A stretch of 24,646 nucleotides of DNA from Darwinimomas sp045600945 (GTDB lineage Bacteria > Bacillota > Clostridia > Lachnospirales > Lachnospiraceae). The first letter of the stretch is position 1. Every line of letters starts with the position of its first letter. A model generated the notes under the pieces. It saw only the letters and a program-made list of their open reading frames with translations, was not told the DNA's origin and did no database searches. Of this stretch, positions 1 through 8,471 are shown in pieces. Position numbers and translations under genes: made by a program. The stretch covers positions 1 to 24,646 of the forward strand of contig JAZRYX010000007.1 of assembly GCA_045600945.1 (NCBI GenBank). The letters are read 5' to 3'.

Positions 1-1131
1 TGTCCTGTTGTTGTCAACGATCCACTGATCCTTAACCATGGCACCCTGAATTGAAGAATTTGGATCCGTGATAAGGAAGTACCAAAGTCCGTCACTGGTC
101 TTGATCCATCCGGTCTTCATATCACCGTTATTAGCATCAAGGTAGTAATACTGACCGCCTACTGAAACCCATCCGGTCTTCATAGCTCCCGATGCATCAA
201 AATAATACCACTTACCCTGGACTTTCTCCCAGCCGTTCTTTTTATATGTTCCATCCGGATAACGATAATACCATGTACTTCCGCTCTGAACCCAGCCAAC
301 CTTGCCTACATCACCGGGGTTGGTACCGCCGCCGGTTCCTGTACCGGTCGGGTCAAACTTGCCTGATCCGTCAGACACATGGTTCTTATCGATATACTGC
401 GAATCCGACTGAACCCACTCTGATTTCTTTCCGCCGGAAGTAGTTCCGTTGGGAACTGTTCTTACCTCAAATGTATAATCGCCTTCTCTTTCCATCCACG
501 GATAGAAATTCATGGTTGTTCCCGATACACATGCGAACTCTACTACGGTCTTGTCATTTCTCTTAAGTCTTATATCATATGCACCTGATCCGTTTCCGTT
601 TTCTGGTTTTGACCACTTGGCCTGTCCGTATCCGCCCTTCCACTCAAGGTTCTCGGGCTCGCTGTAGGCTCCTTTAATAGGTTTTAATGTAACCGTAACC
701 TTTAATCCATAATATCCATCTCTTTGTGTGGAAACAGATTTTACTTTTAGTTCGGAATTGTCTGTCGCGACAACACTTGCCTTTGACTTGCTTGTATAAA
801 TATAGGGCCCTCTTGTTATATCTGCATAAAATTTAAGTGTAATCGTATCCCCTATCTTGATAGCTTTTTTCGGACTGGTACACTCAAGCTGTCCTGGAGT
901 AACATTGAGTCCCGGATACACATCTTCTCCCTCACTATCTTTTTCAGGTATATATGTTATCTTCAAAAAGCGTTCGTCAATATCACTAGGATCTGTTCCA
1001 ATATCAATCGCTCCTGTATCGATAGTGAAATATGTTCTGAGAACTGTTGTCCCATCTTCTGCAAATGATGTCATTGCAAAGCAAGAAACCATCATTACCC
1101 CTGCTAACATGATTGCCAATAATCTTTTCAT
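1..1131 (-). CDS. secreted protein with Fn3-like domain and choline/glucan-binding type repeats, 3' end cut by window edge
   Basis: The frame is open for 377 codons from the ATG at 1131 to the window edge, with no stop, so the C-terminus is missing. Residues 1-22 form a signal peptide (MKRLLAIMLAGVMMVSCFA, then a small-residue cleavage region ending SFA). Roughly residues 155-245 look like a fibronectin type III fold, with WSKP, a YDIRLKR strand and YTFEVRTVPNG. A Gly/Thr/Pro linker (about 259-275) leads to at least four repeats of about 20 residues of the cell-wall/choline-binding type: GWVQSGSTWYY, GWEKVQGKWYYFD, GWVSVGGQYYYLD and GWIKTSDGLWYF. Such repeats bind choline or glycan in the envelope. 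Known: related proteins are surface hydrolases or adhesins. No catalytic domain is visible in the part present. The start is set by a GGGAGG site 8 bases upstream and the promoter at 1162-1190. Confidence 0.9.
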   Translation of the reverse strand, partial: MKRLLAIMLAGVMMVSCFAMTSFAEDGTTVLRTYFTIDTGAIDIGTDPSDIDERFLKITYIPEKDSEGEDVYPGLNVTPGQLECTSPKKAIKIGDTITLKFYADITRGPYIYTSKSKASVVATDNSELKVKSVSTQRDGYYGLKVTVTLKPIKGAYSEPENLEWKGGYGQAKWSKPENGNGSGAYDIRLKRNDKTVVEFACVSGTTMNFYPWMEREGDYTFEVRTVPNGTTSGGKKSEWVQSDSQYIDKNHVSDGSGKFDPTGTGTGGGTNPGDVGKVGWVQSGSTWYYRYPDGTYKKNGWEKVQGKWYYFDASGAMKTGWVSVGGQYYYLDANNGDMKTGWIKTSDGLWYFLITDPNSSIQGAMVKDQWIVDNNRT

Positions 1132-1161
1132 TTGCTTGGCCTCCCTCTATATCTTGTACCT

Positions 1162-1190
1162 ATTATAACGGACAGTACACAAAATGTAAA
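1162..1190 (-). promoter_or_regulatory. sigma-A type promoter for the secreted repeat protein
   Basis: On the minus strand the -35 is TTTACA (1190-1185, 5 of 6 to consensus) and the -10 is a perfect TATAAT (1167-1162), separated by exactly 17 bases. The predicted start of transcription is near 1155, giving an approximately 25-base leader that holds the GGGAGG ribosome binding site. It separates this gene from the pnuC-like gene upstream; no clear terminator hairpin is visible between the two. Confidence 0.8.
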
Positions 1191-1245
1191 CTTACAGTCA
1201 CCTTAACTTGCTTACGTAATTGTTACATCCGACACATTTTCGTAA

Positions 1246-2004
1246 TCAGATAAGTTCCTCCTTCACATCGTGCGTTTTGATGTATTTGGTCCACTTTATA
1301 TAACCGTATGTCGTATTTATAAGGAATCCCAGCTTGAGCGGCAGAAGTACCCACTGTCCGGTAAGTATATTGATCACGGCTTCAAGTATTGCATCCAGAT
1401 ACCATGCTATCCACTGTTCTCTTAACCTGAGCAGAATAAAGATTCCGTTACATATCGCAACCGCACTGACACATGCATCAAAATAGCAGACTATCTTGGC
1501 TATGTTATCATTTCCTCTGAATATATCCGAATCCGGCGAAAACCTTACCATCAGACCGCCCACTGCAAAAGTCCATACGATGATTCCGGCAATGATGGCA
1601 ATCTCTGTCCAGCCGCTAAGCTTCCTGACCACCGTCAGTTCTTCATCTTCTTTATCCGGATGATGAGACCATGTGATAAAACTCAAAATGTCTATCGGTA
1701 TCCAGAAAAATATCGTGGTAGCCATCGTAGCAAATCTGTATGCGCATATCACGCATATGGCTATCTCACAGATTTCAACTCCGAGTGATACAATAAAATT
1801 CCACCTGGACTGTTTTGAAATCAGCAGTTCACAGAGTATGTTTAAAAAAGTGTCCAGCAGGTAAAACCCCATAACGAGGCCGCCGTTCACACCGTTGATA
1901 TCTTCTTCCGGGAAAAGTATCGCAAATACAACTGCGAGAATCAGTATCCCCAGAAACCATATTTTTTCATATGTCGTAAAATACGAATTGATTTTCTTAA
2001 TCAT
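1246..2004 (-). CDS. PnuC-like nicotinamide riboside/NMN transporter family membrane protein
   Basis: This 252-residue protein is very hydrophobic, with about seven predicted membrane spans. The C-terminal half matches the PnuC pattern: a WIAWYLDAILEAV helix, a Gly-Gln turn, then a hydrophobic helix ending GYIKW. An IPIDILSFITW segment around residues 103-113 resembles the internal PnuC repeat. Known PnuC proteins carry nicotinamide riboside (a precursor of NAD) by facilitated diffusion, trapped by a kinase. The ATG overlaps the stop codon of the upstream permease by one base (TGATG), and a GGAG lies 5 bases before it, so it is likely translationally coupled. A PnuC-like gene tied to an ABC exporter and a peptidase is odd; its substrate may not be a nicotinamide compound. 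No NadR-type kinase is in the window. Family call fairly sure, substrate unsure. Confidence 0.72.
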   Translation of the reverse strand: MIKKINSYFTTYEKIWFLGILILAVVFAILFPEEDINGVNGGLVMGFYLLDTFLNILCELLISKQSRWNFIVSLGVEICEIAICVICAYRFATMATTIFFWIPIDILSFITWSHHPDKEDEELTVVRKLSGWTEIAIIAGIIVWTFAVGGLMVRFSPDSDIFRGNDNIAKIVCYFDACVSAVAICNGIFILLRLREQWIAWYLDAILEAVINILTGQWVLLPLKLGFLINTTYGYIKWTKYIKTHDVKEELI

Positions 2005-2741
2005 CAGAACTCCAGTTCCCTTCTCTTAAACAGCAAAACAGTCGCAAAGTAAAATGCTGCCAGATAGGCTATGATTCCTAATATATGTCCTACGCTGAAT
2101 GTTCCGACTATCATTCTCGACTGTGCCGTTGTAAGCAAAGTGCTGAACAGATAGCGATCCAGATGAAGATTTTCGAGCGGACCTATCGTCAATATGACTC
2201 CTACTATCGCACCGAGTATTCCGAGTGAAGCAAGAATAAAAACTATCAGACTCAGCACTACATTTTCGGTCAGAAAAACCAGTATCATGGTTACACCCAT
2301 TGCTCCGATGTTTTTGATAAGACCGAATATCATCAGTATGATCACATCACCTGCCGGTTCTCCGCTGAACAGCGCGCCTTTTATCGCACAGCATATCACG
2401 ATTTCCACAGTCAGAAATACCAGATCGATAAGACAAAGCAGCGAAAACTCCAGCCACTTCGCCACCACCACACGTTTCCTGCTTACCCCGTGTCCTATCG
2501 CTATCTGCAAGGTTTTGGCTTTTAGGTCATCTGCATAAACAAAGATAAATTCTATTATTCCGAATACAGGGCAGATATACGGCACAGCTTTGTTGAGTAT
2601 ATCAACAATCCCGTACACAGTTTCACCATCTGCGAGTTTCAGCATGATAGCTGCCATAGCCGCAAATGTAAGTACTATAACTATATATCTCGGAATACGT
2701 TTTCCGATACGGCTAAGGTCTGCTTTAATATAATTAATCAT
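2004..2741 (-). CDS. ABC-2 type transporter permease
   Basis: The 245-residue integral membrane protein has about six hydrophobic spans (roughly 19-35, 50-68, 97-120, 133-160, 163-187 and 213-236). It ends in a basic FKRRELEF tail typical of ABC-2 permeases of the bacitracin/lantibiotic export and immunity kind. Its start overlaps the end of the ATPase gene by eight bases, with AGGAGG five bases before the ATG, so the two proteins are almost certainly made together and form one transporter. No substrate can be read from the sequence. It has no substrate-binding lipoprotein partner of importer type, which favours export. Confidence 0.85.
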   Translation of the reverse strand: MINYIKADLSRIGKRIPRYIVIVLTFAAMAAIMLKLADGETVYGIVDILNKAVPYICPVFGIIEFIFVYADDLKAKTLQIAIGHGVSRKRVVVAKWLEFSLLCLIDLVFLTVEIVICCAIKGALFSGEPAGDVIILMIFGLIKNIGAMGVTMILVFLTENVVLSLIVFILASLGILGAIVGVILTIGPLENLHLDRYLFSTLLTTAQSRMIVGTFSVGHILGIIAYLAAFYFATVLLFKRRELEF

Positions 2742-3540
2742 CGCCGCCTCCTACCTGCTCGAAATAATAATCCTCGAGGCTCATCTTATCCGAAGACTGA
2801 TTGTATATCCTGATGCCCTCGCGTTCCAATACCTCTCTCGCTTTCGGAACATCATCCACGGCCAGTCTTACATAATTACTTGCAATTCTCAGATCCTCAT
2901 CTGACAGTTCCTTGACTATCCTTCCGTCATCCAGGATGCCGAATTTATTTGCCGTGTTCTGCAGCTCGCTCAGAATATGCGAAGAAATAATAATCGTAGT
3001 ACCAAACTCACTGTTTATCCTTTTCAGCATATTTCTTATATCCGCGATTCCCTGCGGATCCAGTCCGTTTACCGGCTCATCTAGAATCAGTATCTCCGGA
3101 TTACCCAGAAGCGCATTGGCTATTCCGAGTCTCTGCTTCATACCCATGGAAAATGCTGACACTTTCGACTTTGCTTTCTCCAACCCAACAAGCTTCAGCA
3201 CCCTCTCTATTTCACTTTTATCATCTACTTTTTTCAGGATACGATAATACTCAAGATTCTGACGTGCAGTCATATACGGGAAAAAATTCTGTCCCACATA
3301 GAAACCCGTCCTTCCGCGTCCCTGTTGAAGACTGTCACCGGCTTCACCCACGTGAACACTTCCGCCGTTATACTCCGACAGCCCGAGAATGATTTTGAAA
3401 ATAGTTGTCTTTCCTGATCCGTTTCTACCGATAAGTCCGAAAATATCTCCTTTACCGATTTCCATATTGACATCAAGAAGGATCTTGCTCTTGCCGTAGC
3501 TTTTCTGTATATGCTCAAGCTTTATCACAGCTTCACTCAT
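2734..3540 (-). CDS. ABC transporter ATP-binding protein (bacitracin/lantibiotic exporter-like)
   Basis: This 268-residue nucleotide-binding subunit shows Walker A GRNGSGKT (38-45), Q-loop Gln84, a degenerate signature FSMGMKQR (130-137) in place of LSGGQ, Walker B LILDEP (151-156) followed by a D-loop, and switch His188. The signature variant and short C-terminal tail fit the BcrA-like group, which pairs with ABC-2 permeases such as the next gene. Two adjacent ATG codons occur at 3543 and 3540. AGGAGG sits 8 bases before the second, so 3540 is preferred. A longer frame reaches 3585 but would run into the peptidase gene and has no ribosome binding site. The ribosome binding site touches the stop codon of the upstream M13 peptidase gene, so the genes are one operon. 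Confidence 0.92.
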   Translation of the reverse strand: MSEAVIKLEHIQKSYGKSKILLDVNMEIGKGDIFGLIGRNGSGKTTIFKIILGLSEYNGGSVHVGEAGDSLQQGRGRTGFYVGQNFFPYMTARQNLEYYRILKKVDDKSEIERVLKLVGLEKAKSKVSAFSMGMKQRLGIANALLGNPEILILDEPVNGLDPQGIADIRNMLKRINSEFGTTIIISSHILSELQNTANKFGILDDGRIVKELSDEDLRIASNYVRLAVDDVPKAREVLEREGIRIYNQSSDKMSLEDYYFEQVGGGDD

Positions 3541-3553
3541 CATTTGTCCCTCC

Positions 3554-5710
3554 TCACCATACCAGGATTCTCTTATCCGGATCAAGATACATACCGTCTC
3601 CGGGTTTTACATCATAAGTGTCCAGAAATTCATCAAACTGCTGCAGCGTAACATTAGTTCTCAGAAATGCCAGCGGGTGTTCATCCGCCTGTGCGTACAT
3701 TTCCTCAACTTTGCGGCTGACCTTCTTTCGCCACAGCTGCGCGTATGATTTGAAAAACAGATCGTAATCAAAATGCTCGCGCTGTGCTGCCACATACATC
3801 GCGCATTTCACACCGCCCATATCCGCTATGGCCTCACCTGAAATCGATGCTCCGTAAGTATCCACGCCCGGCATCGGGGAAATGGTCATATAAAGCGATG
3901 TCATCTTAAAACTCCTGTTCAGAAGTTCAAGTTCATCCTCCGTCGTCAGCAGCGTACTCTCGCTGTATGAGATGTCTCTTCCGTTTTTGTCATATCTGTA
4001 TCCTGTACTGTCAAGACCATGTGTCATCTCGTGCCCTATGGTAGTTCCCAGTTTGGCCAGATTGATTTCGTAATCCCTGTCAGGGTCAAATGTCAGGTTG
4101 CCCGCCACATACCCCGCAAGTATCATCATGGAATTCGATGTGATATCATTATATGCATTTACTTCGGATGTAGGAATCAGACTCAGATCCCACATATTAC
4201 GGTCATATTTCTTTCCGACAAGTTCCGAAAATTTGCATTTCTCATAATAATTTATTTTGCTTGCCATCTCAATAAGGCTCATACTGTCATCCAGGCACAA
4301 CCCCATATAAGAGAAATAATAATCGGGATACATCACCTTCAGTTTCATCGAACTTAGTTTCTCTACCGCATTTCTGCGTCCTTCTTCTGAAAGCCAATCC
4401 TCTTCTGAAATAATATTTATAAGCTGCTTTTGCACATCCAGTGCCATCTCAGTGATTTTTTCTTTTTCATCGGCAGAACAATATGCCCCGATATACATCA
4501 TCTCAAACGGTGCACGCATATATTGGTTCACATAGTCACTTACAACTTTTTTCTGCCATTTAATTTCCGGAGTATCTGTATCAGTCTTATCTTCTTTTTC
4601 AACGATGCCTCGTGCAAGATAATAATCGACTCTGTCTTTTGTATCCGGGTCCAGCAAATCACATGTCGCATATATCGTCTTCATGATATAATATGACTTC
4701 AGCTCTTCCAGGTTTTTTTCACAATATATTTCACCGATTGTTTTCATGTAATCCGGTTCAAAAACCGTATACTCATCAGTAGTATATCCATAGAGATCTA
4801 CTATCTCACTCAGCGGATACAGGCCCGTCATTTCCTCTATGTCATTTATAGTATATCTCCCGCTGAACTCCGTTTCATAAGAATCAACCCGCATCTGTGC
4901 GTCAGACTTCATTTTATCTGCCAGTCTTATTTCAAGTCGGTATGCCTGCCCCAATATCCTGCGTATTTCCGAATTGCCGTAGCCAAGGTTCTGAAGAACA
5001 TCTCTCACTATTGCGGAGTTTTCCTGTTTATTTACTATGGCATCTGCATCAATCCCTGAATAAGAATATGAATTCTTCAATGACAGATATTCCTGCGGAA
5101 TCGGACGCAGTATGACCTGATAGTTTTCTATGTCCGTCATGGTATTATCCACATGGATATATACAAGCGGCGTACCTGTTACATTCATTCCGCCTAAATC
5201 AAGCATATAATCCGTGAAATCATCCAGCGATTGTATTTCCGAAATACGATCCAGATACGGTCTTAACGGTTCTACTCCCGCTTCTCTCCTGGCATTTTCA
5301 TCTCCGACAGCATCTACAAAAGCGGCAACGATTTTCCCCGCATGCTCAAGTTCTTCCCGACTTAATCCCACTTCCGTATTATCGGCATATCCTGTTGATT
5401 CCGGGTCGTTTATCAGCTTAAGTTTACGGTCCTCAACCACTTCGACGGGTTTGAAAAGATCCACGCACTGCTCAGTACTGTCCAGTTTCTGCTCCAGTAT
5501 CCAGTCCTTGTTTACCGCCGTATAAAAATCTGTCTTATAATCGGTTTGGTAATTCTCATCTATTACTCCTTCAATAGATGAATTGATCCACTGTGACCCG
5601 ACACCGGCTTCAGAGAGTTTTTTGGCATCATTAACCACATCCTCCAGAGAGCTGCAAGAAGTCAGAATCACCGATAATATGATCGTAATAATTACTGCTA
5701 TACGTTTCAT
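3554..5710 (-). CDS. M13 (neprilysin/PepO) family zinc metallopeptidase, lipoprotein
   Basis: The 718-residue protein has a lipoprotein signal peptide with lipobox LTSC (Cys19), placing it on the outer face of the membrane. The M13 catalytic domain is complete: zinc motif HEMTH (560-564), third ligand and partner in GEAIAD (Glu626, Asp630), the substrate-binding VNAY segment (518-520) before it, and the His678/Arg684 pair in the C-terminal HPLAFLRTN region. Length matches the family (about 630-750). Known M13 enzymes cut short peptides (under about 40 residues) before hydrophobic residues. It ends ILVW; the Cys-containing C-terminal motif of animal neprilysins is absent, as in many bacterial members. 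It is first in a unit with an ABC exporter and a PnuC-like protein. It follows the rplQ terminator with only 20 bases between. Confidence 0.93.
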   Translation of the reverse strand: MKRIAVIITIILSVILTSCSSLEDVVNDAKKLSEAGVGSQWINSSIEGVIDENYQTDYKTDFYTAVNKDWILEQKLDSTEQCVDLFKPVEVVEDRKLKLINDPESTGYADNTEVGLSREELEHAGKIVAAFVDAVGDENARREAGVEPLRPYLDRISEIQSLDDFTDYMLDLGGMNVTGTPLVYIHVDNTMTDIENYQVILRPIPQEYLSLKNSYSYSGIDADAIVNKQENSAIVRDVLQNLGYGNSEIRRILGQAYRLEIRLADKMKSDAQMRVDSYETEFSGRYTINDIEEMTGLYPLSEIVDLYGYTTDEYTVFEPDYMKTIGEIYCEKNLEELKSYYIMKTIYATCDLLDPDTKDRVDYYLARGIVEKEDKTDTDTPEIKWQKKVVSDYVNQYMRAPFEMMYIGAYCSADEKEKITEMALDVQKQLINIISEEDWLSEEGRRNAVEKLSSMKLKVMYPDYYFSYMGLCLDDSMSLIEMASKINYYEKCKFSELVGKKYDRNMWDLSLIPTSEVNAYNDITSNSMMILAGYVAGNLTFDPDRDYEINLAKLGTTIGHEMTHGLDSTGYRYDKNGRDISYSESTLLTTEDELELLNRSFKMTSLYMTISPMPGVDTYGASISGEAIADMGGVKCAMYVAAQREHFDYDLFFKSYAQLWRKKVSRKVEEMYAQADEHPLAFLRTNVTLQQFDEFLDTYDVKPGDGMYLDPDKRILVW

Positions 5711-5730
5711 GTGCTTTTTATATCCTTAGA

Positions 5731-5760
5731 AAAAACCGGCACCCTACGGTGCCGGTTTTT
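5731..5760 (-). terminator. Rho-independent terminator of the alpha operon
   Basis: A 13-base-pair inverted repeat (arms 5731-5743 and 5748-5760, core ACCGGCACC/GGTGCCGGT) with a 4-base loop lies 7 bases beyond the rplQ stop. Read on the minus strand it is followed by six T. The A/T ends make it potentially active in both directions. It ends the rpmJ-rplQ unit and separates it from the peptidase operon. Confidence 0.93.
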
Positions 5761-5767
5761 AATTGTA

Positions 5768-6310
5768 TTAAACTAACTCAAGAAGTACCTGCATTGCTGC
5801 ATCACCGTGACGCGGAGCGATCTTAACGATACGTGTGTAACCGCCGTTATGATTTGACTCTGCATAGCGTGTTGCGTACTCACTGAAAAGCTTATCGCAG
5901 AGATCAACCTTGCGTGTATTTCTCTTACGTCCTGCGAGTGTTGTAGGAACCTCTGTTACATCATAAAGAACCTTGAGCATCTGGCGACGTGCATGAAGTC
6001 TTGAAGGAAGATCTCTCTTGATCTCTTTTTCAACTTCGTCATATACCGTAACTTTCTTGCCGTCAACAACTTCTTTGATTCTCTTGCCGTCCTTATCCTT
6101 ACGGGCAACCTTAGCCTGAACTTTAACTACTTCATAGTTATCCTTCTCTTTGATTGCAAGTGCAATAAGTGGTTCAACAACCTTACGAACTTCCTTAGCT
6201 CTGGCCTCTGTTGTGATGATTTTTCCGTTTGCAAGAAGTGCTGTTGCCTGATTTCTCAGGAGTGCTTTTCTCTGGCTTGAATTTTTACCAAGCTTTCTGT
6301 ACTTTGCCAT
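5768..6310 (-). CDS. rplQ: 50S ribosomal protein L17, enlarged form
   Basis: L17 sits near the peptide exit tunnel of the large subunit. The family core is clear at both ends: YRKLGKNSSQRKALLRN near the start and GGYTRIVKIAPRHGDAA near the end. At 180 residues it is far longer than the usual 115-130. A charged insert of about 45 residues (roughly 55-102, rich in Lys, Glu and Asp) separates the core helix ending EPLIALAIKE from LHARRQM, and a second short basic insert (about 123-136) follows. The reading frame is unbroken, so this is a real extension and not a frameshift. It is last in the alpha operon, 63 bases after rpoA, as in most Firmicutes, and is followed at once by a strong terminator. 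Confidence 0.97.
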   Translation of the reverse strand: MAKYRKLGKNSSQRKALLRNQATALLANGKIITTEARAKEVRKVVEPLIALAIKEKDNYEVVKVQAKVARKDKDGKRIKEVVDGKKVTVYDEVEKEIKRDLPSRLHARRQMLKVLYDVTEVPTTLAGRKRNTRKVDLCDKLFSEYATRYAESNHNGGYTRIVKIAPRHGDAAMQVLLELV

Positions 6311-6373
6311 TTTAATTATCTCCTTTCATGTGTGCTCATCGGGCTTACCGCATGAACCTGCCTTTATAGGCTA

Positions 6374-7330
6374 TTATTCTTCTGTCCTTCTGAAGCCAAG
6401 ACCAAGCTGCTCAAGTTTTGCCTTTACTTCCTCAAGAGACTTATGACCAAGGTTGCGAACCTTCATCATTTCATCTTCTGTCTTGTTTGTAAGCTCTTCA
6501 ACAGTATTGATGCTTGCTCTCTTAAGACAATTGTATGAACGAACCGAAAGTTCAAGTTCATCGATATTCATCTCAAGAACTTTTTCTTTCTGATCGCTTG
6601 GTCTGTCAACCATCGTCGGAATGTCTCTTGTCTCTTCTGAGAGATCAATAAACAGGCTCAGATGATCATTAAGGACCTTTGCTGCCATACTGACAGCCTT
6701 ATCCGGTGAAAGTGTTCCGTTTGTGTAAACTTCAAGTGTAAGCTTATCAAAGTCTGTCTGCTGTCCTACACGAGTATTTTCAACAAGCATATTTACACGG
6801 TCAACCGGTGTGTACATACTATCAACTGCAATAACACCGATAGGATCATCTTCATTCTTGTTCTTCTCAGCCCCTGCGAAACCGCGTCCGCTGGTAATAA
6901 CAAGTTCAATAACGATCTTATCTGGGTTTTCAGAAACAGTCGCGATTACCTGATCTTTGTTGACAATCTCAACTTCCGAGCTGACTTTGATATCTGCTCC
7001 GGTAATAACGCCTGTGCCTGTATATTCGATGACTGCTGACTTCGGCTCTTCATTTCCCGAATTATCAACGATTGCCAGCGACTTAATGTTCATCACGATT
7101 TCTGTAACATCTTCCTTGACTCCCGGAATAGATGAAAACTCATGAAGAACTCCGCCGATCTTGATGCTGCTTACTGCAACACCGGGCAAACTTGAAAGCA
7201 TAATTCTGCGAAGTGAATTGCCCAGAGTAGTGCCATAGCCTCTCTCGAGCGGTTCGCAAACGAACTTGCCGTACTTATTGTCATCGGATTTTTCTACTAT
7301 AGAAATATTTGGTCTTTCGAAATCGAACAC
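6374..7330 (-). CDS. rpoA: DNA-directed RNA polymerase alpha subunit
   Basis: The alpha subunit dimerises to nucleate RNA polymerase assembly and contacts upstream promoter DNA and activators. The N-terminal domain shows the dimer/beta-contact motif GYGTTLGNSLRRIMLSSLPG near residue 33. The C-terminal domain (about 250-315) has ELELSVRSYNCLKRASI, with the DNA-contacting Arg, and NLGHKSLEEVKAKL, the helix-hairpin-helix region. Length 318 is normal. The start codon is GTG, with AGGAGG seven bases before it. It lies between rpsD and rplQ, the standard order. Confidence 0.98.
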   Translation of the reverse strand: MFDFERPNISIVEKSDDNKYGKFVCEPLERGYGTTLGNSLRRIMLSSLPGVAVSSIKIGGVLHEFSSIPGVKEDVTEIVMNIKSLAIVDNSGNEEPKSAVIEYTGTGVITGADIKVSSEVEIVNKDQVIATVSENPDKIVIELVITSGRGFAGAEKNKNEDDPIGVIAVDSMYTPVDRVNMLVENTRVGQQTDFDKLTLEVYTNGTLSPDKAVSMAAKVLNDHLSLFIDLSEETRDIPTMVDRPSDQKEKVLEMNIDELELSVRSYNCLKRASINTVEELTNKTEDEMMKVRNLGHKSLEEVKAKLEQLGLGFRRTEE

Positions 7331-7374
7331 TATGTGCCCTCCTATTATTAACCATAACTAATGTGTCAATGAAG

Positions 7375-7968
7375 TTATCTTGAATACAACTCGACGATAA
7401 GCAGTTCGTTAACAGGTACATCAATCTCTTCTCTTGCAGGAAGTGCCTTAACACTGCCTTTAAGATTCTCTACATCTGCATCAACCCATGCCGGGATAAC
7501 GCGTCCTGCTGTCTGCTCAGCAATTTCCTTATATCTAACTGATGATTTTGCCTTCTCCTTGATCTCGATAACATCTCCTGCCTTAACGAGCATTGAAGGA
7601 ATGTTAACACCCTTGCCGTTAAGAAGAATATGCTTATGGTCGATGATCTGACGAGCTTCTTTTCTCGTTCTGGCCAATCCCATACGAAAAACTACATTGT
7701 CAAGTCTTCTTTCGAGAAGGATGATGAGGTTCTCACCTACCTGACCTTCCATTCTTGAAGCTTTAGCGTAGTAATTTCTGAAAGGTTTCTCAAGAACACC
7801 GTAGATGAACTTAGCTTTCTGCTTTTCACGAAGCTGAAGGCCGTACTCACTGAGCTTACGGTTTCCTTTCTTTGAATCTCTGTTTGATTTCTTATCAATT
7901 CCTAAATATGTTGGATCAAGTCCAAGTGATCTGCATCTTTTAAGAACGGGAATTCTATCAACTGCCAC
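7375..7968 (-). CDS. rpsD: 30S ribosomal protein S4 (zinc-free form)
   Basis: S4 binds the 16S 5' domain early in assembly, lines the mRNA entry channel, and in several bacteria represses its own operon. The 197-residue protein has the basic N-terminal domain (VLKRCRSLGLDP) and an S4 RNA-binding domain around 88-150 (RLDNVVFRMGLARTRKEARQ, then HILLNGK). Only one Cys (residue 12) is in the N-terminal region, so the four-Cys zinc site seen in other S4 proteins is absent. The start codon is GTG, preceded by AGGAGG at nine bases. Being inside the alpha operon it could act as autoregulator, but no target site was identified. Confidence 0.97.
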   Translation of the reverse strand: MAVDRIPVLKRCRSLGLDPTYLGIDKKSNRDSKKGNRKLSEYGLQLREKQKAKFIYGVLEKPFRNYYAKASRMEGQVGENLIILLERRLDNVVFRMGLARTRKEARQIIDHKHILLNGKGVNIPSMLVKAGDVIEIKEKAKSSVRYKEIAEQTAGRVIPAWVDADVENLKGSVKALPAREEIDVPVNELLIVELYSR

Positions 7969-7984
7969 TTTAAGCTACCTCCTA

Positions 7985-8380
7985 TTAGACTCTTCTACGT
8001 TTTGGCGGACGGCATCCGTTATGAGGAACAGGTGTCACATCCTTAATACTTGTAACCTCGATTCCTACAGCAGCGAGCTGTCTGATAGCAGCCTCTCTAC
8101 CTGAACCGGGTCCCTTTACAAAAACGTCTACATACTTAAGTCCATGTACCATAGCTGCCTTTGCAGCAGTCTCTGCAGCCATTGATGCTGCATAAGGAGT
8201 AGATTTCTTTGAACCTCTGAATCCTAGACCACCTGCACTTGCCCATGAAAGAGCATTACCCTGTGTATCTGTCAATGTTACGATTGTGTTATTGAAAGAT
8301 GCCTGGATATGTGCCTGTCCGCGTTCAACGTTTTTCTTTACACGCTTTTTAGTCACCTTCTTGGTGCTTGCTTTTGCCAT
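7985..8380 (-). CDS. rpsK: 30S ribosomal protein S11
   Basis: S11 forms part of the 30S platform near the E site and contacts S18 and S21. The 131-residue sequence has a Lys-rich N-terminus, then GQAHIQASFNNTIVTLTD, the SAGGLGFRGSKKSTPYAA segment and the typical C-terminal end, HNGCRPPKRRRV. Length is normal. It lies 91 bases downstream of rpsM and 16 bases upstream of rpsD. Its ribosome binding site is weaker than those of its neighbours (a GTAGG-like stretch rather than AGGAGG). Confidence 0.98.
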   Translation of the reverse strand: MAKASTKKVTKKRVKKNVERGQAHIQASFNNTIVTLTDTQGNALSWASAGGLGFRGSKKSTPYAASMAAETAAKAAMVHGLKYVDVFVKGPGSGREAAIRQLAAVGIEVTSIKDVTPVPHNGCRPPKRRRV

Positions 8381-8471
8381 ATCTAAACTAACCTACTTTC
8401 TTTTGAATTTGTTTCGTCCTAAATGTTATGGGTCCCGGAAAAAGAAGACACATACCAAATGAACTTGTTAC

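Noticed and set aside
857..1168. 103-codon plus-strand open frame
   Set aside because: Antisense shadow of the signal peptide and N-terminus of the secreted repeat protein; no ribosome binding site of note.
8381..8471. 91-base gap between rpsM and rpsK as a possible regulatory site or small gene
   Set aside because: No open frame, promoter or convincing hairpin was seen.
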